Source of the DNA: Diabrotica undecimpunctata
Taxonomy: Eukaryota; Arthropoda; Insecta; Coleoptera; Chrysomelidae
Assembly (NCBI RefSeq): GCF_040954645.1
Contig: NC_092806.1
Location: 147,836,429-147,900,428, forward strand
Direction of reading: 5' to 3'
DNA: 64,000 nucleotides
Part shown: positions 43,540 through 55,213 of the stretch, piece after piece
How the letters are laid out: each line of letters opens with the position of its first letter
Numbering within the stretch: position 1 is the stretch's first letter
The notes under the pieces: model-generated
Database searches by the model: none
What the model saw: only the letters and a program-made list of their open reading frames with translations
Told to the model about the DNA's origin: nothing
Program-made: the position numbers and the translations under genes

Positions 43540-44710
43540 CTGTACACCCATTCCATACCACTCATACCAAATTCAATTTGGTATCCAAAAGGGGTAAATC
43601 AAATTTCTTCGCTTTTTTGGCTAATAACCAACAGTTCACAGCTGTTATGTCAATGAAATAAAAAAATGTTCGTAAATAATATTTTGTCGACCTGATTTTT
43701 ATACAATAAAACCCTAACATGCAATCAAGGAGATCTACACCTCCCATGTAGGTACTAAAATACCACTGAAACAAAGTACAAAGTTTTTGAAGCACCACTT
43801 ATGTGGTTTTTTTTTGGGTTTTACTACTTTAGCTGGATTCGCGCTTTTGTTGATATAATCTGTTCGTCTACAACTAAAAATTCTTCTTTCGGAACCATGA
43901 GTAGTAGTTCTTTGATTTGGCTCAGAACAAGTCTTATTTCGAATAATCTGTCATGTCCAGGCTGATCATTTTCAATCATGTCATCATTGTTATTGAAATG
44001 CAAGAAACGTTTTATTTCTTCGAATCTGTTACAGCTCATCACATCGTTAACTGTTCGGTGGCCAATATTAGCATTCCAATAGTGTCTTGTTTATGGAAGT
44101 TAAATTATCGACATGTAAATCGTAATTCCTATAAACTGTTCTATTTCATATTTTTTTATATTAGCTGGTTTATCTGGACGTTGTTGCACTAAGTATAACT
44201 TTGATTGGTCTGTGATATGCTCTATAAGACTAGCAGGAAAGAGAAACTTAAAAAATTGGACCAGAGTTTCTAATTGTAAAATCGAAGAAGGTAAATTTTC
44301 AGAAGCAGTAAATTTTGTATTATTTTTTGATCTTCTCAGATTTCCTTTCACCCAATTATGAGATTTCTTCCTTTTATATCGTAGTCTTTCAGACAAAGGG
44401 GTATCATCATCTTAGGAATCTAAGGATGTGGCAGAAATGACAGTTATTTTGACATTGCTTAATAAATTTTCACGCTCCTCATTGTCACTATCTTGACACA
44501 ATATCATCTCATTTGTGCCGTCTTCATTGGAGAGATCTGATTCTACACTATTAGTACTATTTGGAATTCTAACTGCATTCATTGTACCATAAAAGAATTT
44601 CGGATCCATATCTACAAAAACAAACAATGAGTCCATAACTTCATAGTGTGCCATATATAGCACAAACCCTTTTTGGGGTTTTCGAGAGACTTTCAACATT
44701 CTTAATTTTT
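43540..44710 (-). pseudogene. piggyBac-like transposase with internal deletion
   Basis: Minus-strand pieces in order: a short N-terminal domain (44699-44412; MLKVSRKPQKGFVLYMAHYE, acidic middle), KKSHNWVKGNLRRSKN and LYLVQQRPDKPANIKKYEIE (44396-44100), then MMSCNRFEEIKRFLHFNNND, PGHDRLFEIRLVLSQIKEL and FLVVDEQIISTKAR (first Asp; 44042-43824). After KKKPHKW the sequence jumps to STYMGGVDLLDCMLGFYCIK (third Asp; about 43740), so the part with the second Asp is deleted. The C-terminal finger is missing. This is another subfamily than the one at 26-28 kb. Confidence 0.8.
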
Positions 44711-46040
44711 AGTACGTACCTAAGCAGATATCTTATATCACAATACAATAAATTTCAATTTTTTCTCGCCGTAAAAAACGTTTTTACTATGAAAAATAAC
44801 CTCTAACTTCGAGCACTGTTTCACGTGGTTCAGAATTTCAACAAGAATGAACTTGAAACTGCGCACGGCTGCCTATCTCACCGTCAGAACTATGCCGCAT
44901 ATCTCGCGTACACTATTAGTAGGTGTCAAATATGGGCTGCCATGCAGCTATGACAAAAATTGAGTTAATACATTATCTAAATAAAATTTAGAATATATAA
45001 TTTTGTATTAAAATGTGTTTTCTTATGTATTTTAGTGTGTTGCAGTAGTCTTAAAACTAAGTGTATTTACTGTTAATATAACAGTTTGACAAATAGTTAA
45101 CATTTTAAAAATTCCTCACTTACTATCTATTCTGATATTTTGGCAACGCTGTGGGGTTCTGACGTCGTAAATCTTGAATAACGTGCAATCATTTTTATAT
45201 GAAAAATTCTGTATCATACTTTGATAGTATTGGCTACTTTCTACATACTGTCAAAATTTTAAGTAAATCCATGTGTACAAAAACAATTCTAAGCAGAAAA
45301 CCGCCATATCCTGGACTAAGACTCCACATAATTATGTATTTCAAAATCTGCAAAACAAGCATTCGTTCAATAATAAATTTGAAATTTATTTTTAAATAAA
45401 ACCATAGCTTTAAGCTAATTTTTTAAGCTTAAACCAATTTTGCCTTTCCAATTCTGCTTAATCCCATTTTTAATGCCTACCACACATCCATAAATTGTAG
45501 TTTACTGTGTTTTATTTACACAAAAAATAGCTGTGTAATATCGAAACCATTAAATTCTTTACCGATATTCATTCTTAATTGAAGCATATTATATTTTTTT
45601 GATTAAGTGATATAAAGTTTCGATAAGAATAGCTGATATAATTACCTCAAACCGACATTCAACCGAAAGGTCCTCATTAAGGAAATAATTACATTGTCAA
45701 ACTTTTTCTTTCCGTTTACAAAAAAGCTACATATAGCAGATTATAATGTAAAGTATATCAATCACTCCCTAATTAACCGAGGAAATGGAACATGGTAATT
45801 TTATATTCCTCGTTTTTTTTATTTGACTATAACAATAAAATTATTCAGGGATAATATGGTTTTTTGTATATTTCGTCAATCAACTCATATATGTATGCAT
45901 TGTCGGTCATTACATTCACAGTATGTGGCAGTAACAAATAAATATGATATTGTCAGACATATATTAAAGAAAAATCTATAAAAATAATGTTAACTAAGAT
46001 AAAAATAATCGACCAGAACTAAACGCTCACTTATAGGTTT
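44711..46040. other. No gene recognised
   Basis: The start may include 5' sequence of the piggyBac relic. The rest is AT-rich without features I can support. Confidence 0.45.
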
Positions 46041-46044
46041 AACA

Positions 46045-47455
46045 AATACATATATACAACGCTGGTATTAGAATTGCACTCGGAGCCTTCCGGACAACTC
46101 CGTCCGAAAGCATACTGAGCGAAGCCGGCGAGCCACCTCTAAATTACCGAAGAATATACTTAGCTCTAGCGCATGCTACATCTATAGCCTCAAATATAAA
46201 AAACTCCTCTACTTTAATACTTTTAATAACAAATATATTAATTATTACAATAATAAGCCCCGTGCCCCCAAACCTTATTACGAGAGAATCCGATTATATA
46301 GCTCCAGACTGAACATTCAATTCCCAACAGTATTTCAAACAAATACCAATAACTATCTACCTTGGACTATCGAACAGCCCAAAGTCATTACAGCGTTAAG
46401 TATAAATAATAAACATGAAACTAGTCCTATTATTTTTTAAGTTAAACTAAATTCAATCCTAGATCAACAATACAATGAGTGGATTAAAATTTATATAGAT
46501 GCATCCAAAGGTGAACTTGGCGTTGGAGTAGCAGTGGTAACACCAAATGAAACTTTTCAATTTAAACTTCCTCTAAATTCCAGCATCTATACTGCAGAAC
46601 TATTTGGTTTGCTCAAAGCCATCAAGCAAGTAAATCTTAAAAACATCCCTTGTTGTCTAGTCCTTTCTGACTCTCTCAGCGCAGTCAAAGCTATGCAAAA
46701 TGTATACCCTAAACACCCCATTGAGAAAATTATCAGGGCCGAATTAATGAAAGCTCAAGAAAATTTCAGAAGAGTCCACTTCCTATGGATACCATCTCAT
46801 ATAGGCATAGAAGGGAATGAAGGAGCAGATACTAGTGCGCGTAACGCTATCACCAGTGACGTATCAGAAACAGAGTGTCGGAGTATTGCAGGCGATCTAA
46901 AAGTTTATTTCAAAAATAAGATGTTAAGTGCGTGGAATCGGGAGTGGAATGACTCTAGTTCGAAACTCAGAACCATCAAAAGTGATATTTTTTCATGGAA
47001 GTCCACAGCCAGAAGTAGAAGATGCCAAACTATTATTACACGTCTACGACTTGGACACTGTAGGTATACTCATGCCTATCTCTTCTCAAATAGTGAACCT
47101 CCAAAATGCGAAACCTGCAATACAGTAGACAGTATAAAGCACTTCTTGATAGACTGTCCTAAATATGTAAATCAAAGACAGTCTTACAATTTGCCAAATA
47201 ACCTGAAAGCACTCCTCAACAAAAGTGTAGTTCCGAACAATTTATTAGGTTACTTAAAATCTATAAATATGTTACACAAAATTTAACTTAATTAATTGTT
47301 ACAAATGTTCAATTCTTCACAAATTGTAATTAATTGTTACAATGATTGATTGTTACAAATGTTAATTTAATATTATTACAATTGTTACAGGAATGTCGCT
47401 AATAACCTTTGGGTGGATGCGACTTTGTTTCTTTAAATAAAAAAAAAAAACAAAA
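46045..47455 (+). mobile_element. I-clade-like LINE 3' end with poly(A) tail
   Basis: Coding traces start with IRIALGAFRTTPSESILSEA near 46070, typical of the RT-RNase H linker. The RNase H ORF follows, then about 150 bp with repeated TTGTTACAAATGTT-like motifs, and an A-rich tail at 47437-47455. 5' truncated. I did not find a target-site duplication. Confidence 0.75.
46474..47286 (+). pseudogene. LINE RNase H and CCHC finger, open frame
   Basis: The RNase H fold residues are all present: EWIKIYIDASKGELGVGV (Asp), IYTAELFGLLKAI (Glu), CLVLSDSLSAVKAM (Asp), FLWIPSHIGIEGNEGADTSA (His and Asp). The C-terminal part has IITRLRLGHCRYTHAYLF and a zinc-binding segment CETCNTVDSIKHFLIDC. No stop occurs over 270 codons. 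The annotated beginning is the first residue of the domain, not a true start codon, since the reverse transcriptase upstream is lost. Related in type to the fragment at 16.3-17.7 kb but clearly a different, less decayed copy. Confidence 0.85.
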
Positions 47456-48010
47456 AATACCTATATACTAAATTTATAAATTTACCATATACTTAAATAA
47501 GTTTCCGACCCATTACATCAAAATTTTACGCATACACCATCATTTGCTCCCTAACTATAAGCAATGAAATGAGCTCGGTTAAATATGTAGTTAGTAGGTA
47601 AGGTATAATCGTTTTCATCGTTCTTGGCGTGTGCGTGTAAAAACACTTGCAATAAGTTGTTTCATCTGTCTTTCCTTGTCTAAGCTCGATTCGTTTACCT
47701 CCTCCAGTGGCGGAGCAAAATGTAGCATGTCAAACGAAATAATAGTTATAAAAGAAAATTATAAATTATTTTTCATTAAATTTCTAATAACGGAATATAC
47801 GTATAAATTGCGAAGAAATATTTTTCTAGCTTGCAGTACAATAGGACAGGATATAACGAAAAGTACATTTTAAAAGGATTTTAAAATATACCCAAAAAAG
47901 TGTTAATTATTTAACCCACTTTAATTAAAAAATGATACAGATTTTTTAAGTTTTAAGCACTGTAGCGAATTCTGAACTGTTACAACGTACTGACCTTGAT
48001 TAATTATCTA
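47456..48010. other. No gene recognised
   Basis: AT-rich sequence between the LINE tail and the transposase. It may include the terminus of the transposon carrying that gene. Confidence 0.45.
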
Positions 48011-48011
48011 A

Positions 48012-49331
48012 TCAGTCAGCGTCTTCACTGGAACTGTCTTCATCATTGGAATCTTCCGCCGAATCGATGATAATCCTACTTTCATTTTCATCATTATGTG
48101 ACCATTTTTGCCCAGTCGTCCTGAATTAATTTTTCAGTATAATTTACACAACTCGCCCACACTGCAGGTGTTGAATTAGCTAATGCATCGCCCCAAACTT
48201 TTTTCACTGTTTCATCTCCACGTCCATGTTCTCCAATATGACGATCATAGTATTGTTTAGAAATGCCCCAGACCAACTTAATCGGATTATATTGACAGTA
48301 ATATGGAGGCAACCTCAAAATGTGATGCCCATGTTCTTGGAGTAGCTCGTCTATAACGTACCTGGTATTTTGTGGTTTATTCTGGCGACAAAGACTCAAT
48401 AGCTCTGTCTTGCCCGAATCGTCGTCAAAAATTATTTTTTTCGCTCGTAACCATTCTTGTAAGTCCGATTTTTTCCAACTGGCATTCGGTAACTTTTCTA
48501 TTAAAGAGCTATGGTATGAGGCATTATCCATAATAATTAGAGATGGTTCCTCCAACATTGGTATCAGCTTTTCGGAGACCCACTTTTTAAAAGACTCTTT
48601 ATCCATAGAATTATGATAGTCTGAACTCTTCGATTTCGTAGAAAACAGTAATTCAACATCTTTAACAAATCCTTGCCTACTTCCGGCATGTAAAACAACA
48701 AAGCGTTTACCTGTATTTTCGTGTCCTTTTCTGATGCTTTTCACACAGTCATCTTGCCAAGTACGTTTATATACCCCTTTTAGGAATATCCATGTTTTAT
48801 CTAAAAAAACGAACTGAAGTGGGCTTGGACTTAAAAAATTTCTCATATAATGCCTCAAAAAATACAGTCGTTTGGAGACAATACATGGTTTCTCACATAG
48901 CACTCGTCTACTATTTTCTAGTTTGTATGAAAACCCACAATTTTTCATAAGACGCCACAAACTTGTATCAGAACCGTCATAGAGATGCTTGTTTCTTAAT
49001 TGTGTATTTAGAACTTTAATCGTAACGTGCTCTCCTTTGGCTTTCATGCCATACAGTACATTTCTAATCCCTCCTTCTATAGTATCGCTGACATCATTAG
49101 TCTTTTTTTTACATAACGTGACTCTCCTGGTATAGTAAGAGCTGCCCCTGTCTTATATTCACCCTTTATTCATGTCACTGTGCGAAGACTGATTTTTAAA
49201 GCGTCCGCTACTCGTTCATGTACCGATGATAACGAAAGCAAAGGTCCGTTGTTTTCTTTTTTTTTTTTTAAATACTCCAATAAATGAACTACACATTGTC
49301 GCATTTCACCTGTTATCGTTTTTCCCGGCAT
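48012..49331 (-). pseudogene. IS630/Tc1/mariner-like transposase, 82-residue spacing, Glu replaced by Lys
   Basis: The start MPGKTITGEMRQCVVHLLEY (ATG at 49331) opens a short helix-turn-helix N-terminus (VHERVADALKISLRTVT), followed by broken frames to 49047. The catalytic frame reads RNKHLYDGSDTSLWRLMKNC, then QFVFLDKTWIFLKG (first Asp, but DE is DK), RFVVLHAGSRQGFV, LIIMDNASYHSSLIEKLP (second Asp). After a long insert comes LRLPPYYCQYNPIKLVWG, where the catalytic Glu is Lys. A frameshift near 48095 leads to an acidic tail (IIIDSAEDSNDEDSSSEDAD) ending at 48012. Layout and tail match the gene at 61.7-63.1 kb. The loss of the final acidic residue alone should abolish cleavage. Confidence 0.82.
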
Positions 49332-50120
49332 TTTTTTTATTAAATAGAACAATTAGTTATTCACAACAAAAAATAATAAGTAAAACTGTTCGGAACAAAC
49401 TCCAACAATGACTGACTAAAATCGACTAAAACAACAAAAAATATCAATGGTAATTGCTACAATTATAAACCTATTAGCCAGCTCATTCAAGAACAATGCC
49501 ACAAGTCATTATTGCAATAGGTATCGGAAGAGAGAGAGAGTTAATTTATAATAAACTGGAATTTTTAAGGTGTCAAGAGTATTATTTTATGTAATGGAAT
49601 TCCACACAGTAAGAGCTCAAACTATTAATTAATTAAAAACTGTTTACTTATAAAAACTATTTCATCAGCTACTTCAAACCTGCACAGATCAGGGTAACAT
49701 GTTGAAAAAAACACGTCACTGTCAGCTATCTGTATTCGTAAAGAGGCAGAACTTATCACCGACACCGTATCGCCCAAACGCATCGGTGTTATTGCTACAA
49801 TACTGCGAGACGTAAGTGGTCTCTTCATTCCCTTCTCATCGCACTTTACCATGACGAACGTGACTCGCACAATTGAATTACGCATCTGTGTATCAGAGAG
49901 AGACAAATATTAAAAATTATGTAGTAGCTTATTTCAGGCACACGCCAAAAACGATGAAAACGAGTATACATACTTTTTATTTTTTTAATATGCTCCCTTG
50001 TTGTTTATACCGTATTCATGAGAAAAATGAAAAACGTGCTTTGTTGCCGTTTTGTTACAGTGCGCACTCAAGCATCCCTGACACAGAATATTTACATCTG
50101 ATTCTTTATTACAGACTGCA
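49332..50120. other. Unrecognised region with an odd, well-composed minus-strand frame
   Basis: At 49906-49625 (minus) a 93-codon frame is less AT-rich than the surroundings and reads NSIVRVTFVMVKCDEKGMKR, PLTSRSIVAITPMRLGDTVS and so on. I recognise no domain. It may be transposon untranslated sequence that happens to be open, or a fragment of an unknown protein. Confidence 0.35.
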
Positions 50121-50129
50121 TCGTCAGAA

Positions 50130-51960
50130 TTATTTAATGGAGAAGGATCTGCAGGAATATTAGGAATATTGGGTAAATTTCACTGGCCTGAGTAGTGAAG
50201 CTGAAAGTGATTTCTCGGACACAGATAGTATTGCAGACCCTTGAGATGTGGCAGAGGGAGTAGATAGACACAACAGAAAATAAGAAAATGCTAGAAAGTG
50301 AACAAATCATCCAGGAGAATGAAAGCTTGCCATCTACGAGTAACTCAATAAAACCAACGGAAAATACAAATGAAAAGGTTTCTAAAAGCGCAAATAAAAA
50401 AGAATCCAAAACAAATAAAAAGAAGACTACTACAGAACACATCAGTTGGATAAAGAAAGGACTTTCTCTCAATGATGATCTTGCACTTTCATGGAAACAC
50501 AACTCTGAATCAACAAGTGATTTAATTAGAAACACCGTATCAATTTTTTACTTACTTATTTACGGACGATTTGCTGTTGCGTATTACCAACGAAACAAAT
50601 TTGTATACCGTACAAACCAAACCAGAAAGAAACGAAGTGTTTACACGAAGTGTTTACTTCTGTTGACATTAGACAGTTCATTGGTATATGTCAGAGGTCG
50701 ATATGCGTAATGTACGGTCCTTCTGGAGTGAAGAGCTTATATTTAAACCAGTAAAAAAGACTATGTCTCTAAAAAGATTCGAGAAAATTAGGCAATACAT
50801 ACACTTTAATAATAACAACAACCTCATACGTTTTTTTGAACCTGGACATAACAGACTTTACAAGATAAGGCCACTAGTTAACACAATTTCCAAAAATTTT
50901 TTCAGTGTAACACTTAAACAACATCTAAGCATTGATGAGCAAATGTGTTTCACCAAAATTGGTCATTATATGAAACAAAACTTGCCAAAAAAAACCGCAT
51001 AAATAGGGATTCAAATTGTTTGTGCTGACAGGCTTTGTCGGATATTCGTATAATTTTGAAATTTGCACTAGTCAAGAAAATTCTCAAGTACGATTAGAAG
51101 GAAAATCCCGATCTTGGAGCATCCGGTAATGTAGTTGTTCGCTTGGCTCGCATTATTCCCGAGCATCAAAATTTCCGTCTTTATTATGATAATTATTATA
51201 CAGGTGTACCGCTGCTTGTACATAATGCCAAAATGGTAATATAAAGGGTAATTGGGAATAGTTCAAAGGCAACGGATACTATATTGCAAATTACCAACAG
51301 ATACGGATATAAAGAATTGCTCCCGTGGTGACAGTCATGAATATACTGCAACGGTTGACATGCATATCTGCATATCTACAATATGCAAAGATAATAAAAA
51401 TGTCTTGCTTTTCACTTTTGCAGGTATATCTCCTATATACAAAATAAAACTCTAATGCGAAAAAATCTCTCAAAGGAGACTGCCCCTTTGTAATTAAAGA
51501 ATATAACCGCCAGATGGGAGGGGTTAATCTCACGGATAGCCATATTGAAAGATACAAATTTTCTGTAAAAAGTAGGAAATGGTACCTATGCCTATTTTAT
51601 CACTTACTTGATTTAACATTTCCTGAATAGTCTATAAAAGAGCGACGGTTGCTAAAAACCCACAGGCAAAGCTTTTAACACACGCAGCTTTTCGCACAGA
51701 ACTTGCAGAGTGTCTGTGCAAGATCCCAGTGTGACATCCCAGACAAGAAAAAGAGAGGACCAGCTCAGAACATTCCCCCCACACATGGGTAGGAGGGACC
51801 AATATGGACACTGGCCGTCTATAGAAGATAATAAACAACGGTGTAAATATCCAATTGTAAGGGGTTTACACATACAAAATGTCAGAAATGTGTTGTGGCA
51901 CTGTGTTTCAATAAAAATAATAATTGTTTTTATAATTTTTGTGTAAACTAACAATGTATA
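50130..51960 (+). pseudogene. piggyBac-like transposase, decayed, Asp-to-Asn at the third catalytic site
   Basis: Plus-strand order: acidic N-terminus (SSEAESDFSDTDSIAD, near 50195), Lys/Ser-rich linker, HISWIKKGLSLNDDLALSW, then MRNVRSFWSEELIFKPVKKT, MSLKRFEKIRQYIHFNNNNN, PGHNRLYKIRPLVNTISK, LSIDEQMCFTK (first Asp intact, 50935). After heavy decay: RGDSHEYTATVDMHICISTI, then IKEYNRQMGGVNLTDSHIER near 51495, where relatives have GGVDLMDS, so Asp became Asn. The C-terminal Cys-rich finger (KGFTHTKCQKCVVALCFNKN) ends near 51930. Dead copy of a third piggyBac subfamily in this window. Confidence 0.82.
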
Positions 51961-52100
51961 TTTTATGTCCTAACTTGACCTTGTATGCACAATATAGCAT
52001 TTTGGCAACAAACCTGTTATTGTCAAAAACAAATGTTTAAAATTAAACATAATTTTTTTCATTATTTTTTCATCATTTCTAATATTTTTTGATATTTGAC
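51961..52100. other. AT-rich gap
   Basis: Nothing recognised. Confidence 0.5.
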
Positions 52101-52104
52101 ATCA

Positions 52105-52300
52105 ATAAAAAATAAAATCATCCACGAAGGATTTACAAGTAGTTCGTTTGGATAATGCGTCAAATTCAAATCATGGTGATACCACGGCGTCAAGTTCTAG
52201 TTCTATGTTTTCACGTTCAAGTTTGAAAATATCTAAAGATAAACTAAATTTGAAAAAACGAAAGTTTAATGAATCATACATTATTCTCGGATTTTTTTAA
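52105..52300 (+). pseudogene. Possible N-terminus of a ZBED/SCAN-type hAT transposase
   Basis: A frame reads VRLDNASNSNHGDTTASSSS, then SLKISKDKLNLKKRKFNESY and IILGF. The K-K-R-K-F-N-E-S-Y-I-x-x-G-F pattern resembles the beginning of hAT-like proteins annotated as ZBED5/SCAN3-type. No BED finger follows. Short evidence only. Confidence 0.4.
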
Positions 52301-53844
52301 TCAACCACTATAAAAGTTTTGTTCTCTGCTTTTCTTGGAGGAGAACACACCTCCACAGCAATACTATTCAATGCATACCATTTGCATACCATTGTTCAAT
52401 CTATTTTTGTCCGGTACCTTAATAAAGTTGTACATTATTGTGTAAAGCGTTGTATTTTTTCCTATATATCCCGAACCAAATTAAAACTGATTTTTTACAA
52501 CAATAATGCTTTTATCATGATCGTTTTCGGAATCTAATTTGAAGTCTATCTACTTTTTGTTCAAATTTTAAAAATCCATTTTAACAATTTGTTCCTTATA
52601 AAAGACATTTTTTAATCTTTTCAAACTACCAACTATTAGCACGAGCAAAGCTAAATGGAATGTAAATGCCGGATGGGCCATAACTGACCTTCCGAGTTTC
52701 TGGAATGTCTCTATTGTGGCCAACGCTCTGTTAACTTTGTTACAGTGTCGGGAATCACAATAGAATAATTCTAATAGTTTGCTTAAGTACATTTTAAAGA
52801 AGATATTTTGATTATCTCTTGGTTTATGGCTAGATCTATTATAAATAAGCAAGTGATAAAGTATTCAATTTACTGTGGTGCTATGGGTGTCGTTTGTTTT
52901 TAATTGTTTACATAAAATATCATAATTTAAACAAAATTTAAAGAATACAGAAAAAATCATTTTCTAAGTATTTTTTCAACGTAATTGTCTGGTATATCGA
53001 GATGTTTTTCAATACCTAGTTGTTTCTTTTAATCTAATAATTGATTTTCAGTTAACACCAACTGTACCCAGTTTTTGTTAAAATTCCAGCATACAGGTGC
53101 TACTTTTGATAGTCCCAAACCTATCACTTTACAACTACATATAAAACAGTTCTTCTTTAGGCGACTTAAAAAAAAATAAAAAAAAACGGCGTAAACTGTC
53201 GAAAAAATGTTTTAGTACTTTCATCATGAATTGCTTCTTTCAGTCATATTAAATTCAATTGATGAGTTTAACAATGCACAAAATCAGTGGATGTATCTTT
53301 GGTTTAATCACTTCTTACTCCATCGGCTAATATAACCCCCAATTATGGGTGTTCCCATCTGATAAATGCAATGTATTGATACCCACAAAGTAAAGATGAA
53401 CTATTGTAAAGAATTTTATGGTCTATCATCATCTATTGGACATATCAATGTCCAGTCGATAATCAAGCCTTCGCAATAATGAAGCCAATGGTAATCGCCA
53501 CGTCCTTATATGGCACATCAAGAACAGGGACATATCGAGAAGTTAAAAAACTGAATAGAACTACATTAGAAATCAGCGACATCCAAAGGCTCTATTCAGA
53601 AAAGATAAAAATTAACAATAAAACAATTATTCAGGAAAAATTGACTTCCTATAATATCAATATGGTACACACGAATTTGGTGTCGGGATAATACAAAAAC
53701 ATCGATGAAGCGCTAGTAAATTTCACCTCATACACAAACAGAATTATACTAATACTATTAAACCAGAAAATAAACAATATACAAGTTTGCGGACAAACTA
53801 GACAGTGATATTGAAAGATTCTCTAAAGACAGACCACATTTGAA
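52301..53844. other. Unrecognised region with two weak frames
   Basis: Minus frame 52852-52568 (MYLSKLLELFYCDSRHCNKV, NRALATIETFQKLGRSVMAH) looks compositionally coding but has no family I know. Plus frame 53479-53691 (MKPMVIATSLYGTSRTGTYR, EVKKLNRTTLEISDIQRLYS) might be a linker of an RTE-like LINE. Neither is strong enough to call. Confidence 0.3.
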
Positions 53845-53849
53845 ATTTT

Positions 53850-55213
53850 CAAAGATTTTCAAATTTGTTCAAAAATTTTATAATAAAATCATATGCTGCT
53901 ATACGATTAAGGTATGCCAATATATTTTGTTACTAATAACATAACTTTTTTGACATTTACAGCTCTAGAACTGTCGTTTGTGTCAAATTACGTGACAACA
54001 TACACATTGTAGTGAATTTGCGCTTGGAGTTTACTGAATTTGAACTGTAAACTGAATTTGTATGTTTTTGTATTGATTTTGAAAGATTAGTATCGTTTTA
54101 TCTTTGTAGTATGTTTTATTAATGTATTAGTGGTGATTGTGAGTGAAAAAAAACTATCAGTTTTAATTTTAAAGACATTTTCAAAACATTTCGACTTTTG
54201 AGAAGAAAATCATAATGGGTAAGGCTACAGACGTCCCTGTGTGTAAAATGGTGGAGATAAAGACACTTTTATTGAATACAACGCTTTCCCAACGTTAGAT
54301 AGCTCAACAATGCCAAGTAGCGCAAGCAACAGTAAGCAATATCAAGAAAAAAATTGATACCAACAAACCCCTGACTCACCAGCGTGCCTAAAAATGTGGT
54401 CGAAAGCATGTCACTACACCCAGAGACGAAAGAAAAATGAGGGATATCTTCGTAAACAAATTTGTTAAGCTGGGATGCCAGTTTCTGACATAACAGTCCG
54501 CAGAAGGCTTGCTGAGCAAGGTTTCAACTCATGTCGCCCTGCCAAAAAACCATAGTGGAGCGAGTAAAGCTTCCTTTCAAGATCATGGTATGGTCTCTAA
54601 TCAGCAGTAAGGGCACAGGGAGGCTGAACATTGTAAATGAAATGATGAATCAACATCAGTATATTGAAGTTCTGGAAAGAAAGCTCATGCCGCAAATAAA
54701 AGACTGGTTTGGCGAATCGGAGGATTTTACCTTTATGCACGATTCAGCACCCGCGCCATAAGGCAAAAAGAGTAACATCGTACCTGAAAAAAAAAAGAAA
54801 ATTAAAGTACTGAAGTGGCCAGGTAATTCTCCAGACCTTAATCCTATCGAAAATCTATGGGAAGAGGGGGATTGCCCAGGAAACTATCACAAATAAGCAG
54901 CAGTTAATTGAGAGACTCATTGCCACCTGGCACAGAAACGATAAAATAAAAGAAGACTGTCTGAGAAACATTCAAAGCATGCCAAGGAGGATCAAAGCTG
55001 TCATCGAAGCTAAAGGAGGTCACACAAAATATTAAAAAAATTGTTATTTAAGGTCAAAGAAATAAATATTTTAAAATTTTGTAAAAGAACGTGTTTATGA
55101 TCTATTTTTATATTATATTCACATCATTAGACGCTAATATGCAGTTTTATTCTTTATTAAACAGCAAAATACAAAGTTTTTTGAAGTGATCATAATAATT
55201 TGATCACCCACTG
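53850..55213 (+). mobile_element. Tc1-like transposon, copy 2, 5' end lost
   Basis: It follows the sequence of copy 1 (20640-22055) from its position about 50 onward and ends with an intact inverted terminus (AATTTGATCACCCACTG, ending 55213) followed by TA. The first ~40 bp, including the 5' TIR, are replaced by unrelated sequence. Together the two copies define the full element of roughly 1.6 kb. Confidence 0.9.
54215..55035 (+). pseudogene. Tc1-like transposase, copy 2, deleted and frameshifted
   Basis: ATG at 54215 begins MGKATDVPVCKMVEIKTLLL, with a TAG at about 54297 where copy 1 has a CAG codon. Compared with copy 1, the segment between RPAKKP and VERVK is lost (about 120 bp), removing the first catalytic Asp. 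The frame 54531-54761 keeps KIMVWSLISSKGTGRL and FTFMHDSAPA (second Asp; the canonical HDSAP that copy 1 lost). [11 protein letters not shown] (Glu) follows after another shift near 54760. Each copy thus preserves consensus residues that the other lost. Confidence 0.88.

Noticed and set aside
50134..50535. 133-codon minus frame
   Set aside because: Antisense to the piggyBac N-terminal region; its Phe/Ser richness mirrors the Lys/Glu-rich sense strand.
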